49,581 bases of DNA from a virus. The DNA lies in IMG/VR virus record IMGVR_UViG_3300037247_002187, positions 1 to 49,581 of that record. One strand, given 5' to 3'. The first letter of the stretch is position 1. Each line of letters starts with the position of its first letter. A program made the translations under genes and the position numbers. The notes beneath the pieces are model-generated. The model was not told the DNA's origin, did not search any database, and worked only from the letters and a program-made list of their open reading frames with translations. Positions 21,271 to 28,731 of the stretch are shown here, piece by piece.

Positions 21271-21341
21271 ACAGGAAGAAGAAGATCGCGACCTGCCAGA
21301 AATGCGGGCGCGAACTGGAATGGAGTCCACCGAAGAAGTGA
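21267..21341 (+). CDS. 24-aa zinc-ribbon-like micro-protein
   Basis: Reads MNRKKKIATCQKCGRELEWS with four more residues. A single C-x-x-C knuckle with basic N-terminus; similar to the ACQKCGIEKLEWE stretch of the protein at 19030. Starts with ATGA overlap and ends with TGATG overlap into the next gene. Too short to fold alone without a partner or metal-mediated dimer. Confidence 0.45.
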   Translation: MNRKKKIATCQKCGRELEWSPPKK

Positions 21342-21697
21342 TGAACCGATCCGATTACCGCGTCGAAGCGGCATACCACCAAAGACTATGTTTTTATTTA
21401 GTCTATGTCATCCGGATGGATGACTATAAAACGATAGTAAAAAGGGTTTACTCGAAAAAAGAAGTCGTCGGCATTGCAACCACCAGCCTGAGAAAACTTG
21501 GCTACAATGGCCGCGTCACTCCAAAAGATGTTACCTGGAGATTCATTGGAGAATCGAAGAAATCCGAAAAGAAAATCACTGACATTGCTCCATCGTCAGT
21601 GGAAGTGTTGGACGCTCCCGAGAGCAAAGAGTCCGAAATGGAGGAAGAGCTTCAGGGTATAAGTGAAGAACAACTCGAATCTGGAGGGCTCACATGA
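21341..21697 (+). CDS. Unknown protein, acidic C-terminal tail
   Basis: 118 aa starting MNRSDYRVEAAYHQRLCFYL. N-terminal part resembles a small alpha/beta domain (YKTIVKRVYSKKEVVGIATT), followed by a Lys-rich link and a Glu/Ser-rich tail. Coupled to its neighbours by TGATG and ATGA. No family recognised. Confidence 0.5.
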   Translation: MNRSDYRVEAAYHQRLCFYLVYVIRMDDYKTIVKRVYSKKEVVGIATTSLRKLGYNGRVTPKDVTWRFIGESKKSEKKITDIAPSSVEVLDAPESKESEMEEELQGISEEQLESGGLT

Positions 21698-21966
21698 GAG
21701 TCTGGATCATTGTGTACCGAGACAAAGGTACGAAGGACGACTACAAACCCGTTGCGAATCAAGAAGCATATTTAGAAGATGGTCTCGAACGGGCCAAGAA
21801 TGCCACGCGATATTTGGAGAACATGAACAAGATGTACGAGTACAAGATATTGTCCTTCTCTGAGGAACTCTTTACCGAGGACCACGACCAAGATTTCGAC
21901 GAAATCGACTCGGAATCTGGAGGCGAGTACGAAGACGAGCCTGAGGAAGAGCCGCAGCCCGCTTGA
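21694..21966 (+). CDS. Unknown small protein, acidic tail
   Basis: 90 aa: MRVWIIVYRDKGTKDDYKPV is a likely first strand of a small alpha/beta domain; the last 35 residues are nearly all Asp/Glu/Pro/Ser. The preceding gene has a comparable plan, so the two may be a pair. Unknown function; acidic tails in phage accessory proteins sometimes mimic DNA, which is only speculation here. Confidence 0.5.
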   Translation: MRVWIIVYRDKGTKDDYKPVANQEAYLEDGLERAKNATRYLENMNKMYEYKILSFSEELFTEDHDQDFDEIDSESGGEYEDEPEEEPQPA

Positions 21967-22032
21967 CCAACTGGTTTACCGGGAGTAGGCTTACAGTGGT
22001 TCTACATAACCCGTGAATCGGGGGGAATAAAC

Positions 22033-22311
22033 ATGAAAGCTAAAGATCTCATTGAAATCTTGAATGGTTACGACCCTGAAATGGAGGTCATCATTCCGTA
22101 TCGGGAATTCCACGCCGGAGAGCTCATCGACATTAGTTGGACCGAACGTCTTTCCTTTGAGGAGATGGAAAGCAGGGATGTAATCAGCGTGACTCGAGAT
22201 GGCGACCCCATCTTTGCTGAAACAACGATGCTGGTCATCATTCCCGAAGAATACGACATTTTCGAGAGAGCGGAAGAGCCTCCAGAGGAGACCCCGGATG
22301 GCCCACTTTAA
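22033..22311 (+). CDS. Small conserved phage protein (MKAKDLIEIL type)
   Basis: 92 aa with a good start (CGGGGGGAATAAAC before ATG). Begins MKAKDLIEILNGYDPEMEVI and continues with strands, a widespread phage family pattern in which a helix K-x-x-D-L-I-E-x-L precedes P-D/E-x-E-V-x-[IV]. Function of that family unknown to me. C-terminus acidic. Confidence 0.6.
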   Translation: MKAKDLIEILNGYDPEMEVIIPYREFHAGELIDISWTERLSFEEMESRDVISVTRDGDPIFAETTMLVIIPEEYDIFERAEEPPEETPDGPL

Positions 22312-22459
22312 GAGGAAAAAGAATAGAAGAACGGTCCGGTGCAGTTTGTGCACTCCGCACAAATGGAAGGGAAATGTATCGGACCGTTACAAACACCAAG
22401 CGGTAAGAGACAAATTTGCTGCTGACCAGCAGATGGACGAGTATAGGAACGGGGCTTGA
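22298..22459 (+). CDS. 53-aa basic protein with C-x-x-C
   Basis: Starts MAHFKRKKNRRTVRCSLCTP then HKWKGN, a single zinc-knuckle-like C-S-L-C-x-x-H. Overlaps the previous gene by 14 bases and the next by TGATG. Probably a small nucleic-acid-binding protein; unproven. Confidence 0.45.
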   Translation: MAHFKRKKNRRTVRCSLCTPHKWKGNVSDRYKHQAVRDKFAADQQMDEYRNGA

Positions 22460-22773
22460 TGGCCTTCTATACGCTTTTTGCCGGTCTGAAAAACGGCAAG
22501 AACACTGCCCTAGAAAGCAGTTTCGTGTGGGGCCTTGATTATGAGGATGAGATCTTCCTGTCAATTCTCGACTTATCCAAAAAGGATTTACTCACTCTAC
22601 TTTCCGCCAGTGAATCACGTGCCGGAAGCGGAATGGTAGACTGTGGAAGGGCCTCCAAACTTCTTGGAAGAAAGTTTGAATCAGAACCATCAACGCTTGA
22701 AATTTGCATGGCTCTTCAGGTAAATGGACATATGGATTGCTATCCCAAATTCGTCTCGCAGTTCGGGACATAA
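22459..22773 (+). CDS. Unknown protein before the C-rich array
   Basis: 104 aa starting MAFYTLFAGLKNGKNTALES. A globular alpha/beta composition with two Cys. It is the last protein-coding gene before 2.9 kb of repeats, and no terminator is seen between, so transcription of this operon should continue into the array. Confidence 0.5.
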   Translation: MAFYTLFAGLKNGKNTALESSFVWGLDYEDEIFLSILDLSKKDLLTLLSASESRAGSGMVDCGRASKLLGRKFESEPSTLEICMALQVNGHMDCYPKFVSQFGT

Positions 22774-22779
22774 TCGTGC

Positions 22780-25650
22780 AACCCTGGGAGACCCACCCAC
22801 CCGTCCCACTCCACAGAGACTGGCCGAACCTCATCTCGTCGGGCCGTTCCGCTGTGACTCGCCTAGCCTCTCCCAGCCCAGCCGCTGCGACGAGCCCGCA
22901 CTGTACGATACGCGACGTACCAAGCCAACCCAATGTGACGGGCCGTGCCGAGCCGACAAATGCCTATCCGACCCTATGCGACTATCCCAGCCGGTCCGCA
23001 TCTCCTCGAGTCTTCCCGACAAGACGGACCCAGTCACGCCAAGTCTTCCCGTACCGTTGCGACGAGCCGGTCCTTCACCCGACGTGCCTAGCCGCACCAC
23101 CGCGACGGTCCGTGCCGTGCCGATTATTGCCGCAACTACCCACACCACGCCGTCGAGACTACCCTTCACGAACCGCTCCAATCCCCGCCTATCCGCCGCG
23201 ACGAGCCTGGCCCAGACGCGACAACTCTGCTACTTCCCGCGACGGATCGCAACATGCCTTCCCAATGCGACAACTCAGCCCAGCGCATACCAATCCCAGC
23301 CACCGCGACAAGCCCCGACGGCACCCCACAAAACACCACGTTACAACCCGTACCAAACCTCTGCGACAGGCCTCACCAGATCTATACGTGCCCAACCGGT
23401 CCACCGCGACAATCCGAACCAATTCGGGTATAATCATAGTGACGCACCAGTTCAGCCGTCACCGCCCTACTCCGACCATATCGACTCAGCCCGACCCGAC
23501 CCAAAGTGACGGTCCAAGTTGGTCCCCGACAAAACTACCCTGCCCATCGAGACACGCCGGGCCACCACATGCCGGTCCAGGCCATCGCGACTGACCGCAC
23601 CAGATCGGCCCAATCCCACCCATTGTGACTGGTCCAGCCGAGACATTCCTTCACCGCCCTCTCCATTGCGACACGCCTCGCCTACTCGCATCACGCCCAA
23701 CCGACCCATTTCCATGCGACGTGCCGGGCCGGAACACACCCGAACCATCCGCGCCAACCCAACGCGACGACCCACGATCCCTACGCGCCTTTCCATATCC
23801 ATCCAGACCGGAACTTGCCAACCCAACGCGATAAGCCACGCCCTGCCCCAACGACCCATGCCCTCGCGACGAGACATGCCGCCTCGATTCGGAACTTGCC
23901 AACCCACACCTCTGTGACGAGCCGCGACCACAACGGAACCTTCCAGTCCAACCCCAGGTGACTGCCCGAGCTGTTTCGAGCCACGTCCGCACAGACCCAG
24001 TCCATCACGGTCCACTCCCACGCGACTGCCCGAGCCGTCCTCGACCATCACGGGCCACGCCAGCGCGACAACCCCGGTCGCCACAAACCCTGCCATTCCT
24101 TTACGACGAGCCATGCCATTACGCCACCGCACTGCACCCGTCCGAACCAATCCATCTTGACAAACCGTGCCTGACCCTTACACTACCTTCCCAACCAACC
24201 CTACGAGACAATCCGTCCCAATCCCCATCACTCCCGTCCAAACCTCTGCGACACGCCGGACCTGGCCGAATCGAATCGACCCATGCCGGACCTCTCCGGG
24301 CCAATGCGACGATCCACGTCACAACTCACCTTTTCGTACCAAGCCATCGAGACTGGCCGTCCCATAACAATCGCCCCCCGCACCAACGTGACGACCCACA
24401 ACACAGCGCAACTTCTCGTACCAAACCACTGCGACTATCCGTCTCGGCGCGAACCACCTCCGGACCAACTCGAGCCAAGCCAACGTGACACACCCAACCC
24501 ATACTTTACTGTCCTGTCCGTCACAAACCGGCCCATCGCGACGAACCCGACCGTTACTCACCTTATCGCTACCGTTCTAGCCCCTCCGCCCCCGCCCATT
24601 GGGACGCGCCGCCCCCGGACGAAACACACCAATCCATACCAAGCCCATGAGACTAACCGATCCCGGCCCCACCTTTCCTCTGCGACTACCCAATTCATGC
24701 CAAGCCCGGACATTCCCTGCCATCGCGATAAGCCAAGCCATCACCGAACTGGCCAACCCGTGCCGATCCGACTCGACGTGCCGCTACAAGACGAAACGAA
24801 ACAAACCGGTCCAAGCCCCAGCGACTTGCCAAGCCAACTCGTGCCACACCCATCCGAGCCTATGCGACAAGCCAACTCGTGCCACACCCATCCGAGCCTA
24901 TGCGACAAGCCAATTCGTGCCACACCGGCCCGTTCCGGCGCGACATGCCGCTACAAAACGAAACGGAACAAACCGGTCCAAACCCCACCGATGCGACGAC
25001 CCGAGACGGACAAAACCGGCCCAAGCCCCAGCGACAACCCATCACCTGTCGTTTCAGGCCACTCCTATCCGTTGCGACAAGCCGAACCTATGCTACACTA
25101 TCTACGCCACCCCACTCCTAGCCGACGTGACACGACGCCACACACCAAATCGCCCCGTGCCAAAGCGACGAGCCGAAACCAGACGGATCGTTCCGCCGCT
25201 CCCCGAGCCCAAATGACTGGCCTACACCGCCCGCGAAACAGCCGCTACACTCCCCTCCGACCCAACGCGACTCGCCAAAACATGCCGTCCCAATCCGGCG
25301 CGACATGCCGAGCCCGTCCGTAACAACCCGAACCGGCACGACGGGCCGACTCACAAACTTCACACGCCACACCGTTCCAGCGCGACGATCCATACCGAGA
25401 ACCCCCCGACCCTCACCGATGCGACAGGCCACCCCATACCTCTCCGGCCCCCCGCGACTATCCGCCCCGAATTCGATCCATTCCAGACCTATCCATCCCG
25501 ATGCGACTAGCCGTATCTGTCCACCCCGTCGTGACAAGCCGAGCAAAGCCGCTACACCCCTGCCCTCTCCTGAGCGACCATCCTCGTCAGGCCGACCCCG
25601 CCCACACCCATGCGACCATCCGTGCCATCACACGCCCTGCCAATCCTTTC
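22780..25650 (+). repeat. 2.9-kb array of degenerate ~40-bp C-rich repeats, no gene
   Basis: A core of the form [CA][CT]G-[CT or A]-GAC-NNN-CC (for example CTGCGACGAGCC, AATGCGACAACTC, ATTGTGACTGGTCC) recurs, commonly every 37-44 bases, sometimes at 24-33 or 50-60, from about 22,818 to 25,560: some 60-80 copies by eye. Between cores the strand is made mostly of C, A and T; in 24181-24240 I count 30 C and only 4 G. Open frames of up to 346 codons exist but shift between frames along the array and have nonsense Pro/Thr/Arg/Ser composition. A 38-bp unit is tandemly duplicated exactly at 24833-24908. Possible roles: binding-site array, origin or partition region, or a transcribed unstructured C-rich RNA. 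Confidence 0.8.
24833..24908 (+). repeat. Exact tandem duplication of a 38-bp unit in the array
   Basis: The unit beginning GCCAACTCGTGCCACACCCA and ending ATGCGACAA occurs twice head to tail without mismatch, and a third partial copy with differences follows. It gives the register of the array (about 38 bp) and shows recent expansion. Confidence 0.8.
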
Positions 25651-25656
25651 CTTCCC

Positions 25657-25682
25657 GAGGCCTTCACCGGCCTCTCTTTTTT
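25657..25682 (+). terminator. Intrinsic terminator closing the array
   Basis: GAGGCC-TTCACC-GGCCTC followed by TCTTTTTT. It ends any rightward transcript of the C-rich array, immediately before a GGTATAAG element that starts the next unit. Confidence 0.85.
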
Positions 25683-25683
25683 A

Positions 25684-25691
25684 GGTATAAG
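25684..25691 (+). promoter_or_regulatory. GGTATAAG element before the NADAR gene
   Basis: GGTATAAG two bases after a terminator and 28 bases before the ATG at 25719; GAAGGAGAT is the ribosome site between. No -35 box at standard distance. Confidence 0.55.
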
Positions 25692-25718
25692 TAGAATAGG
25701 CAAAGAAGGAGATTTACC

Positions 25719-26357
25719 ATGGAAAAGACAATTCGGTTTTACAAACAGGATCGCAATGAGTTCCCATTCCTCAGCAATTTCTTCGGAGCGGAAGTAAAAA
25801 TAGATGCCTTCACATGGTCCACGACAGAGCACTACTATCAGGCCTGCAAACTGGAAAGCTGGTACGACAATGCAGAAAACGTCAAGGCCTTCGAAGGCAT
25901 TCGCAATGCCCCAACGCCGGGAGCGGCGAAGTCGAAAGGCAAAAGACTCAAGATCAGACCCGACTGGGAAGACAAAAAAGAGTTCTACATGATGAAAGCG
26001 CTGACGGCGAAATTCGGCCAACATCCAAATCTCGCGAAGGCGCTGCTCCACACTGGAAAATCTGAACTCATCGAGGATTCCCCGCGTGACTCCTATTGGG
26101 GCGCGGGAGATGGTGATGGAAAGAATCGACTGGGCGTGCTATTGATGCAGGTTCGGGAGGCACTCAAGAACAGGCAACCACAGACTGGATATGGCACCAT
26201 CAAGTGCCTACGCTGCAATGATATTATTCAGAGCCTGCACAGACACGATTTTAAGTATTGCTTCTGCGGCGCTGTTGCCGTGGATGGTGGAAAAGATTAT
26301 CTCAATATCAGCGGCGAACGAACAGACTGGCTAGTTTTGGTCCCGGCGGGCCGGTGA
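25719..26357 (+). CDS. NADAR (YbiA-like) domain protein with C-terminal zinc ribbon
   Basis: 212 aa. Residues 1-150 match the NADAR/YbiA domain: FPFLSNFF near 15, STTEHYYQACK at 34-44 with the conserved Glu37 and Gln41, and a late D-S-P-R-D-x-Y-W-G at 120-128. NADAR enzymes hydrolyse N-glycosidic bonds of riboflavin intermediates or ADP-ribosylated guanine; in phages they could repair ADP-ribosylation laid on DNA by DarT-type defences. Residues 160-190 add a zinc ribbon (Cys163, Cys166, Cys181, Cys183), not part of the usual domain, perhaps for DNA contact. Own terminator-promoter module suggests separate regulation. Confidence 0.75.
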   Translation: MEKTIRFYKQDRNEFPFLSNFFGAEVKIDAFTWSTTEHYYQACKLESWYDNAENVKAFEGIRNAPTPGAAKSKGKRLKIRPDWEDKKEFYMMKALTAKFGQHPNLAKALLHTGKSELIEDSPRDSYWGAGDGDGKNRLGVLLMQVREALKNRQPQTGYGTIKCLRCNDIIQSLHRHDFKYCFCGAVAVDGGKDYLNISGERTDWLVLVPAGR

Positions 26358-26364
26358 TGGTGAC

Positions 26365-26441
26365 GCACCCGTAGCTCAGTTGGTAGAGCAAGCCGATTCT
26401 AAATTGGCTGGTCGCGGGTTCAATCCCCGCCGGGTGCTCCA
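26365..26441 (+). tRNA. tRNA-Sup(CTA), amber suppressor
   Basis: Acceptor GCACCCG/CGGGTGC, D-arm GCTC-AGTTGGTA-GAGC, anticodon arm GCCGA-TTCTAAA-TTGGC, T-arm GCGGG-TTCAATC-CCCGC, discriminator T and encoded CCA (26439-26441). All stems are fully paired. The 7-base loop has U33 and anticodon CUA, which reads UAG. Two bases rather than one separate the D-stem from the anticodon stem. Shifting the anticodon would break the stem. Amino acid identity cannot be told from this; many phage amber tRNAs carry Gln. Confidence 0.8.
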
Positions 26442-26463
26442 TCATTCTTAGACAGGAGATTAC

Positions 26464-26721
26464 ATGACGACGAAGGAACAGTTAATTGGGGCCGACCAGA
26501 AAACCAAGGATCTGGCGTACTTCGTGGATTGGATCAAGACCGTTCCGCGCGAAGATCTGGAGCGCTCCCTGATCGACGGGTTCTGGAAAGGCCAGCTCGA
26601 CGAATCAGAGCTAAAGCGTTTCTTTGAGTGCGAACGTCGAACGGATGCCAAGATGTTTGTACGGAAGACACTGTCGAAGCAAAATAAACTCTACAAGAAA
26701 TGGAAAGAGGAGCAGGCATGA
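26464..26721 (+). CDS. Helical protein, unknown
   Basis: 85 aa behind CAGGAGATTAC. Charged and helical (KDLAYFVDWIKTVPREDLER; DAKMFVRKTLSKQNKLYKKW). First of four genes linked by ATGA or similar overlaps up to 27360, directly after the amber tRNA. No family recognised. Confidence 0.55.
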   Translation: MTTKEQLIGADQKTKDLAYFVDWIKTVPREDLERSLIDGFWKGQLDESELKRFFECERRTDAKMFVRKTLSKQNKLYKKWKEEQA

Positions 26722-26858
26722 AACTGTCAGAAGCACTGCAGATCGTTCTGGAGCTGGCCAACGAAAACATCATTGACGATCCCGAATATCAGGAAGAGAA
26801 AGAGCGGCAGGAGGAGGCCGTTGAAATTGTGGAGAAGCATCTCGAAGAAATCCGATGA
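26718..26858 (+). CDS. 46-aa helical protein
   Basis: ATGA overlap with both neighbours; GGAGCAGGC before the ATG. Reads MKLSEALQIVLELANENI then a Glu-rich amphipathic helix. This L-S-E-A-L-x-x-V-L-E-L-A pattern is common in small phage proteins of unknown function. Confidence 0.55.
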   Translation: MKLSEALQIVLELANENIIDDPEYQEEKERQEEAVEIVEKHLEEIR

Positions 26859-27115
26859 ACCTCAGCAAAATCGAACTCTACGGGACAACAGGAACAGTCA
26901 TCAGGTATGTTGAAGAAGGAAGCAACCTCATCTTTACTTCACTTGACGCAAGGCAGACGGGAATGGTCGAAAATGTCGCCATCGACGGAAAGCATGCTGC
27001 TGCTGACAGAGTCGCCCGTATTGCAGATAGAGTAGCAAGGCAGGGCCATATTGTTACCTGTGAAAATCTCAAATATCCCCTCAAACTTGGATTCTACGGG
27101 ATGAGGCAACGATGA
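26855..27115 (+). CDS. Unknown small protein
   Basis: 86 aa starting MNLSKIELYGTTGTVIRYVE, beta-rich N-terminus and Ala/Arg helix in the middle (AADRVARIADRVARQGHIVT). Coupled on both sides. No family recognised. Confidence 0.5.
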   Translation: MNLSKIELYGTTGTVIRYVEEGSNLIFTSLDARQTGMVENVAIDGKHAAADRVARIADRVARQGHIVTCENLKYPLKLGFYGMRQR

Positions 27116-27360
27116 AGGTCTGCAAGGTGGTCGTTTTCATAGACGGACACGGCGATGTAACCTTCAAAGGCTTCGTTCCTCCCGGCGGAAGGATATGTGA
27201 CAGGGTCCACGATGGGACCATAATTTTGATCGACGGGGAGCCGGAAGGCGTTACTGAAATCACATACGGCGACATGCCAAGTGGACGACTCATCGCTTTT
27301 CTATCCAATAAGATTCAGGCCAAATTCGAGATGGGAATCTATTGCATAAGAAATGCTTGA
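27112..27360 (+). CDS. Unknown small beta-rich protein
   Basis: 82 aa, ATGA overlap. MKVCKVVVFIDGHGDVTFKG and RICDRVHDGTIILIDGEPEG suggest a small beta domain. Last gene of the unit; tRNA genes follow. Confidence 0.5.
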   Translation: MKVCKVVVFIDGHGDVTFKGFVPPGGRICDRVHDGTIILIDGEPEGVTEITYGDMPSGRLIAFLSNKIQAKFEMGIYCIRNA

Positions 27361-27392
27361 CAGCGCCCCATCTCGGAGTAGCCTGATTGATC

Positions 27393-27463
27393 GCGGGTGG
27401 GAGGTCAGAATCTCGTCCTGGCTCATAACCAGGAGAAAGTCGGTGCGACTCCGGCACTCCGCT
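27393..27463 (+). tRNA. tRNA-Met(CAT)-like gene
   Basis: Anticodon arm CCTGG-CTCATAA-CCAGG gives CAT; the T-arm is GTCGG-TGCGACT-CCGGC. A D-arm GAG-GTCAGAAT-CTC lacks the usual GG, and the acceptor (GCGGGTG with ACTCCGC) pairs only in part or with a bulge; no CCA is encoded. An alternative 5' end (TCGGAGT at about 27373) pairs better with the 3' acceptor but would need an insertion before the anticodon. Either degenerate or unusual. Confidence 0.45.
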
Positions 27464-27477
27464 ATTCTCTCCCAAAA

Positions 27478-27553
27478 TCCTCGGTAGCACAACCGGTAGT
27501 GCGCGTGACTGTTAATCACGAGGTTCCTGGTTCGAACCCAGGCCGGGGAGCCA
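27478..27553 (+). tRNA. tRNA-Asn(GTT)
   Basis: Acceptor TCCTCGG/CCGGGGA (one G-U), anticodon arm CGTGA-CTGTTAA-TCACG with anticodon GTT, T-arm CCTGG-TTCGAAC-CCAGG, discriminator G and encoded CCA (27551-27553). Regular cloverleaf; the clearest canonical tRNA here. Confidence 0.85.
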
Positions 27554-27556
27554 TAT

Positions 27557-27635
27557 GCCCGAGTATGCCAGGGGTGAGCAGCCGAGCCTGAAAAACGGCA
27601 AGGTGGTTGTGCGGGTTCGACTCCCGTCTCGGGCA
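27557..27635 (+). tRNA. Atypical tRNA-like gene, possibly Ser(TGA)
   Basis: Acceptor GCCCGAG/CTCGGGC, positions 8-9 TA, D-stem TGC/GCA with loop containing GG, T-arm GCGGG-TTCGACT-CCCGT. The anticodon arm is poor: CCG/CGG pairs enclose mismatched A-A and G-A, centring on TGA with C instead of U33. A short variable arm (CAA-GGTGG-TTG) suggests class II. Ends ACTA rather than ACCA. Three bases after the Asn CCA. Function uncertain. Confidence 0.4.
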
Positions 27636-27659
27636 CTAACCGCTTTATGGAGGAATCGT

Positions 27660-28031
27660 ATGAGCGCCAAGGTGGATTCGTGGGCTAAGAAGAATGCACG
27701 TCGCGTTGCTCTTATACACAAAGAGATCGCGGGCAAATTGAGTAAGGACGAGGAGCGGGAATTGCGAGAGCTTCAGGATCTTGCAGACGCGCGAGTTGAA
27801 GCAGTTCTTGATCGAATGAAAATTAAACAAAAGTTCCCGCTCGGTGATCATGTTGAACTTGATGGTTCCTTCGGAGCACTATCCGGGCTGAAAGGTACTG
27901 TCGATAAGGTCTATCGGCATCCGATTGATCAAAAACCAACCTATGAGATCATCCTAGATCGAGGTGGCATAGTGGCCGCGTCACAGGTAAACTTGATTCG
28001 TAATAGGAGACCACATGCTCATCATCTCTAA
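27660..28031 (+). CDS. Coiled-coil plus small beta-barrel (KOW/SH3-like) protein
   Basis: 123 aa behind ATGGAGGAATCGT. Helical N-terminus (IHKEIAGKLSKDEERELREL) then KFPLGDHVELDGSFGALSGL, KGTVDKVYRH and YEIILDRGGIVAASQVNLI, a pattern of a small SH3/KOW-like barrel as seen in phage proteins that end with Y-x-[IV]-x-[LF]-D-x-G x 4-V. Overlaps the next gene by 17 bases. Confidence 0.5.
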   Translation: MSAKVDSWAKKNARRVALIHKEIAGKLSKDEERELRELQDLADARVEAVLDRMKIKQKFPLGDHVELDGSFGALSGLKGTVDKVYRHPIDQKPTYEIILDRGGIVAASQVNLIRNRRPHAHHL

Positions 28032-28731
28032 GTTCCACGACTACTACGACACCGCCCTGGCGCATGGCATCGACAAAACATGCGTCTATAACCGCACGAC
28101 CGAGGAAATACCTGGAACGAAAGAAGATGCAGACAGCCTCGAATCTCTAGGATGGTGCAAAAGAGCCGAGGATGCCAGGTGGGGCAAGGAGTACGAATTC
28201 CTGTTCCAGTGCGTAGTAGGATTCGCCGGAAATCTTTATCCGATGATGTACCACGCATTCAGTCGGATCGATCCAGACATAGATGGAACTCCCACTTTCA
28301 TGTACGACCCGGAATCCTGCATGGCATTCCTCGACGAGCACTTTCCCGAGACCAGAGCACATGACAATAGCAAGAAATCCACATGGAGATGGAAACTCGA
28401 TATGGCTGATGGGGCTATCGAGGAGTTCTTCCAGCCGCAGGGGCACAAAAAGTTCGAGCGAATCTTCATGGAGAAAAAGGTTCCGATCTTCATTGTCAGA
28501 ACGAGGAGACCAGGGGTCGTCATAGAAACAAATCCGCTCCTAAAAAAGTACAGATTCATGAAGGCCAAAGACCCCTACTCAGCGATGCAGGAAGTTCACA
28601 TGTATCTGTCTGGCGTCATCGGAATGGCCGACAGAGACATGACCGAAATTGGGAATGATGACAGAATCAAGCAGCGGGGATTCGATAAGTGGAGCTTCAG
28701 GAAAGAGCCCACGAAGAAGAAGCGGAAATGA
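28015..28731 (+). CDS. Conserved phage protein (KFHDYYD / GFDKWSFRK type)
   Basis: 238 aa. N-terminus MLIISKFHDYYDTALAHGID, and C-terminus DDRIKQRGFDKWSFRKEPTK, both patterns of a widespread uncharacterised phage family; a basic KKKRK tail ends it. No catalytic motif identified. Overlaps upstream gene by 17 bases and the next by ATGA. Confidence 0.6.
   Translation: MLIISKFHDYYDTALAHGIDKTCVYNRTTEEIPGTKEDADSLESLGWCKRAEDARWGKEYEFLFQCVVGFAGNLYPMMYHAFSRIDPDIDGTPTFMYDPESCMAFLDEHFPETRAHDNSKKSTWRWKLDMADGAIEEFFQPQGHKKFERIFMEKKVPIFIVRTRRPGVVIETNPLLKKYRFMKAKDPYSAMQEVHMYLSGVIGMADRDMTEIGNDDRIKQRGFDKWSFRKEPTKKKRK

Noticed and set aside
22704-25323. Long plus-strand open frames (up to 346 codons) inside the C-rich tract
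   Set aside because: They change frame along the array, lack ribosome sites and consist of Pro/Thr/Arg/Ser/His runs dictated by the repeat; long frames are expected because the strand is poor in T-A and G-A combinations that make stops.
22780-25650. CRISPR array
   Set aside because: Repeats are degenerate with only a ~10-base core, spacing varies widely, spacers are of the same skewed composition, and no cas gene is near.
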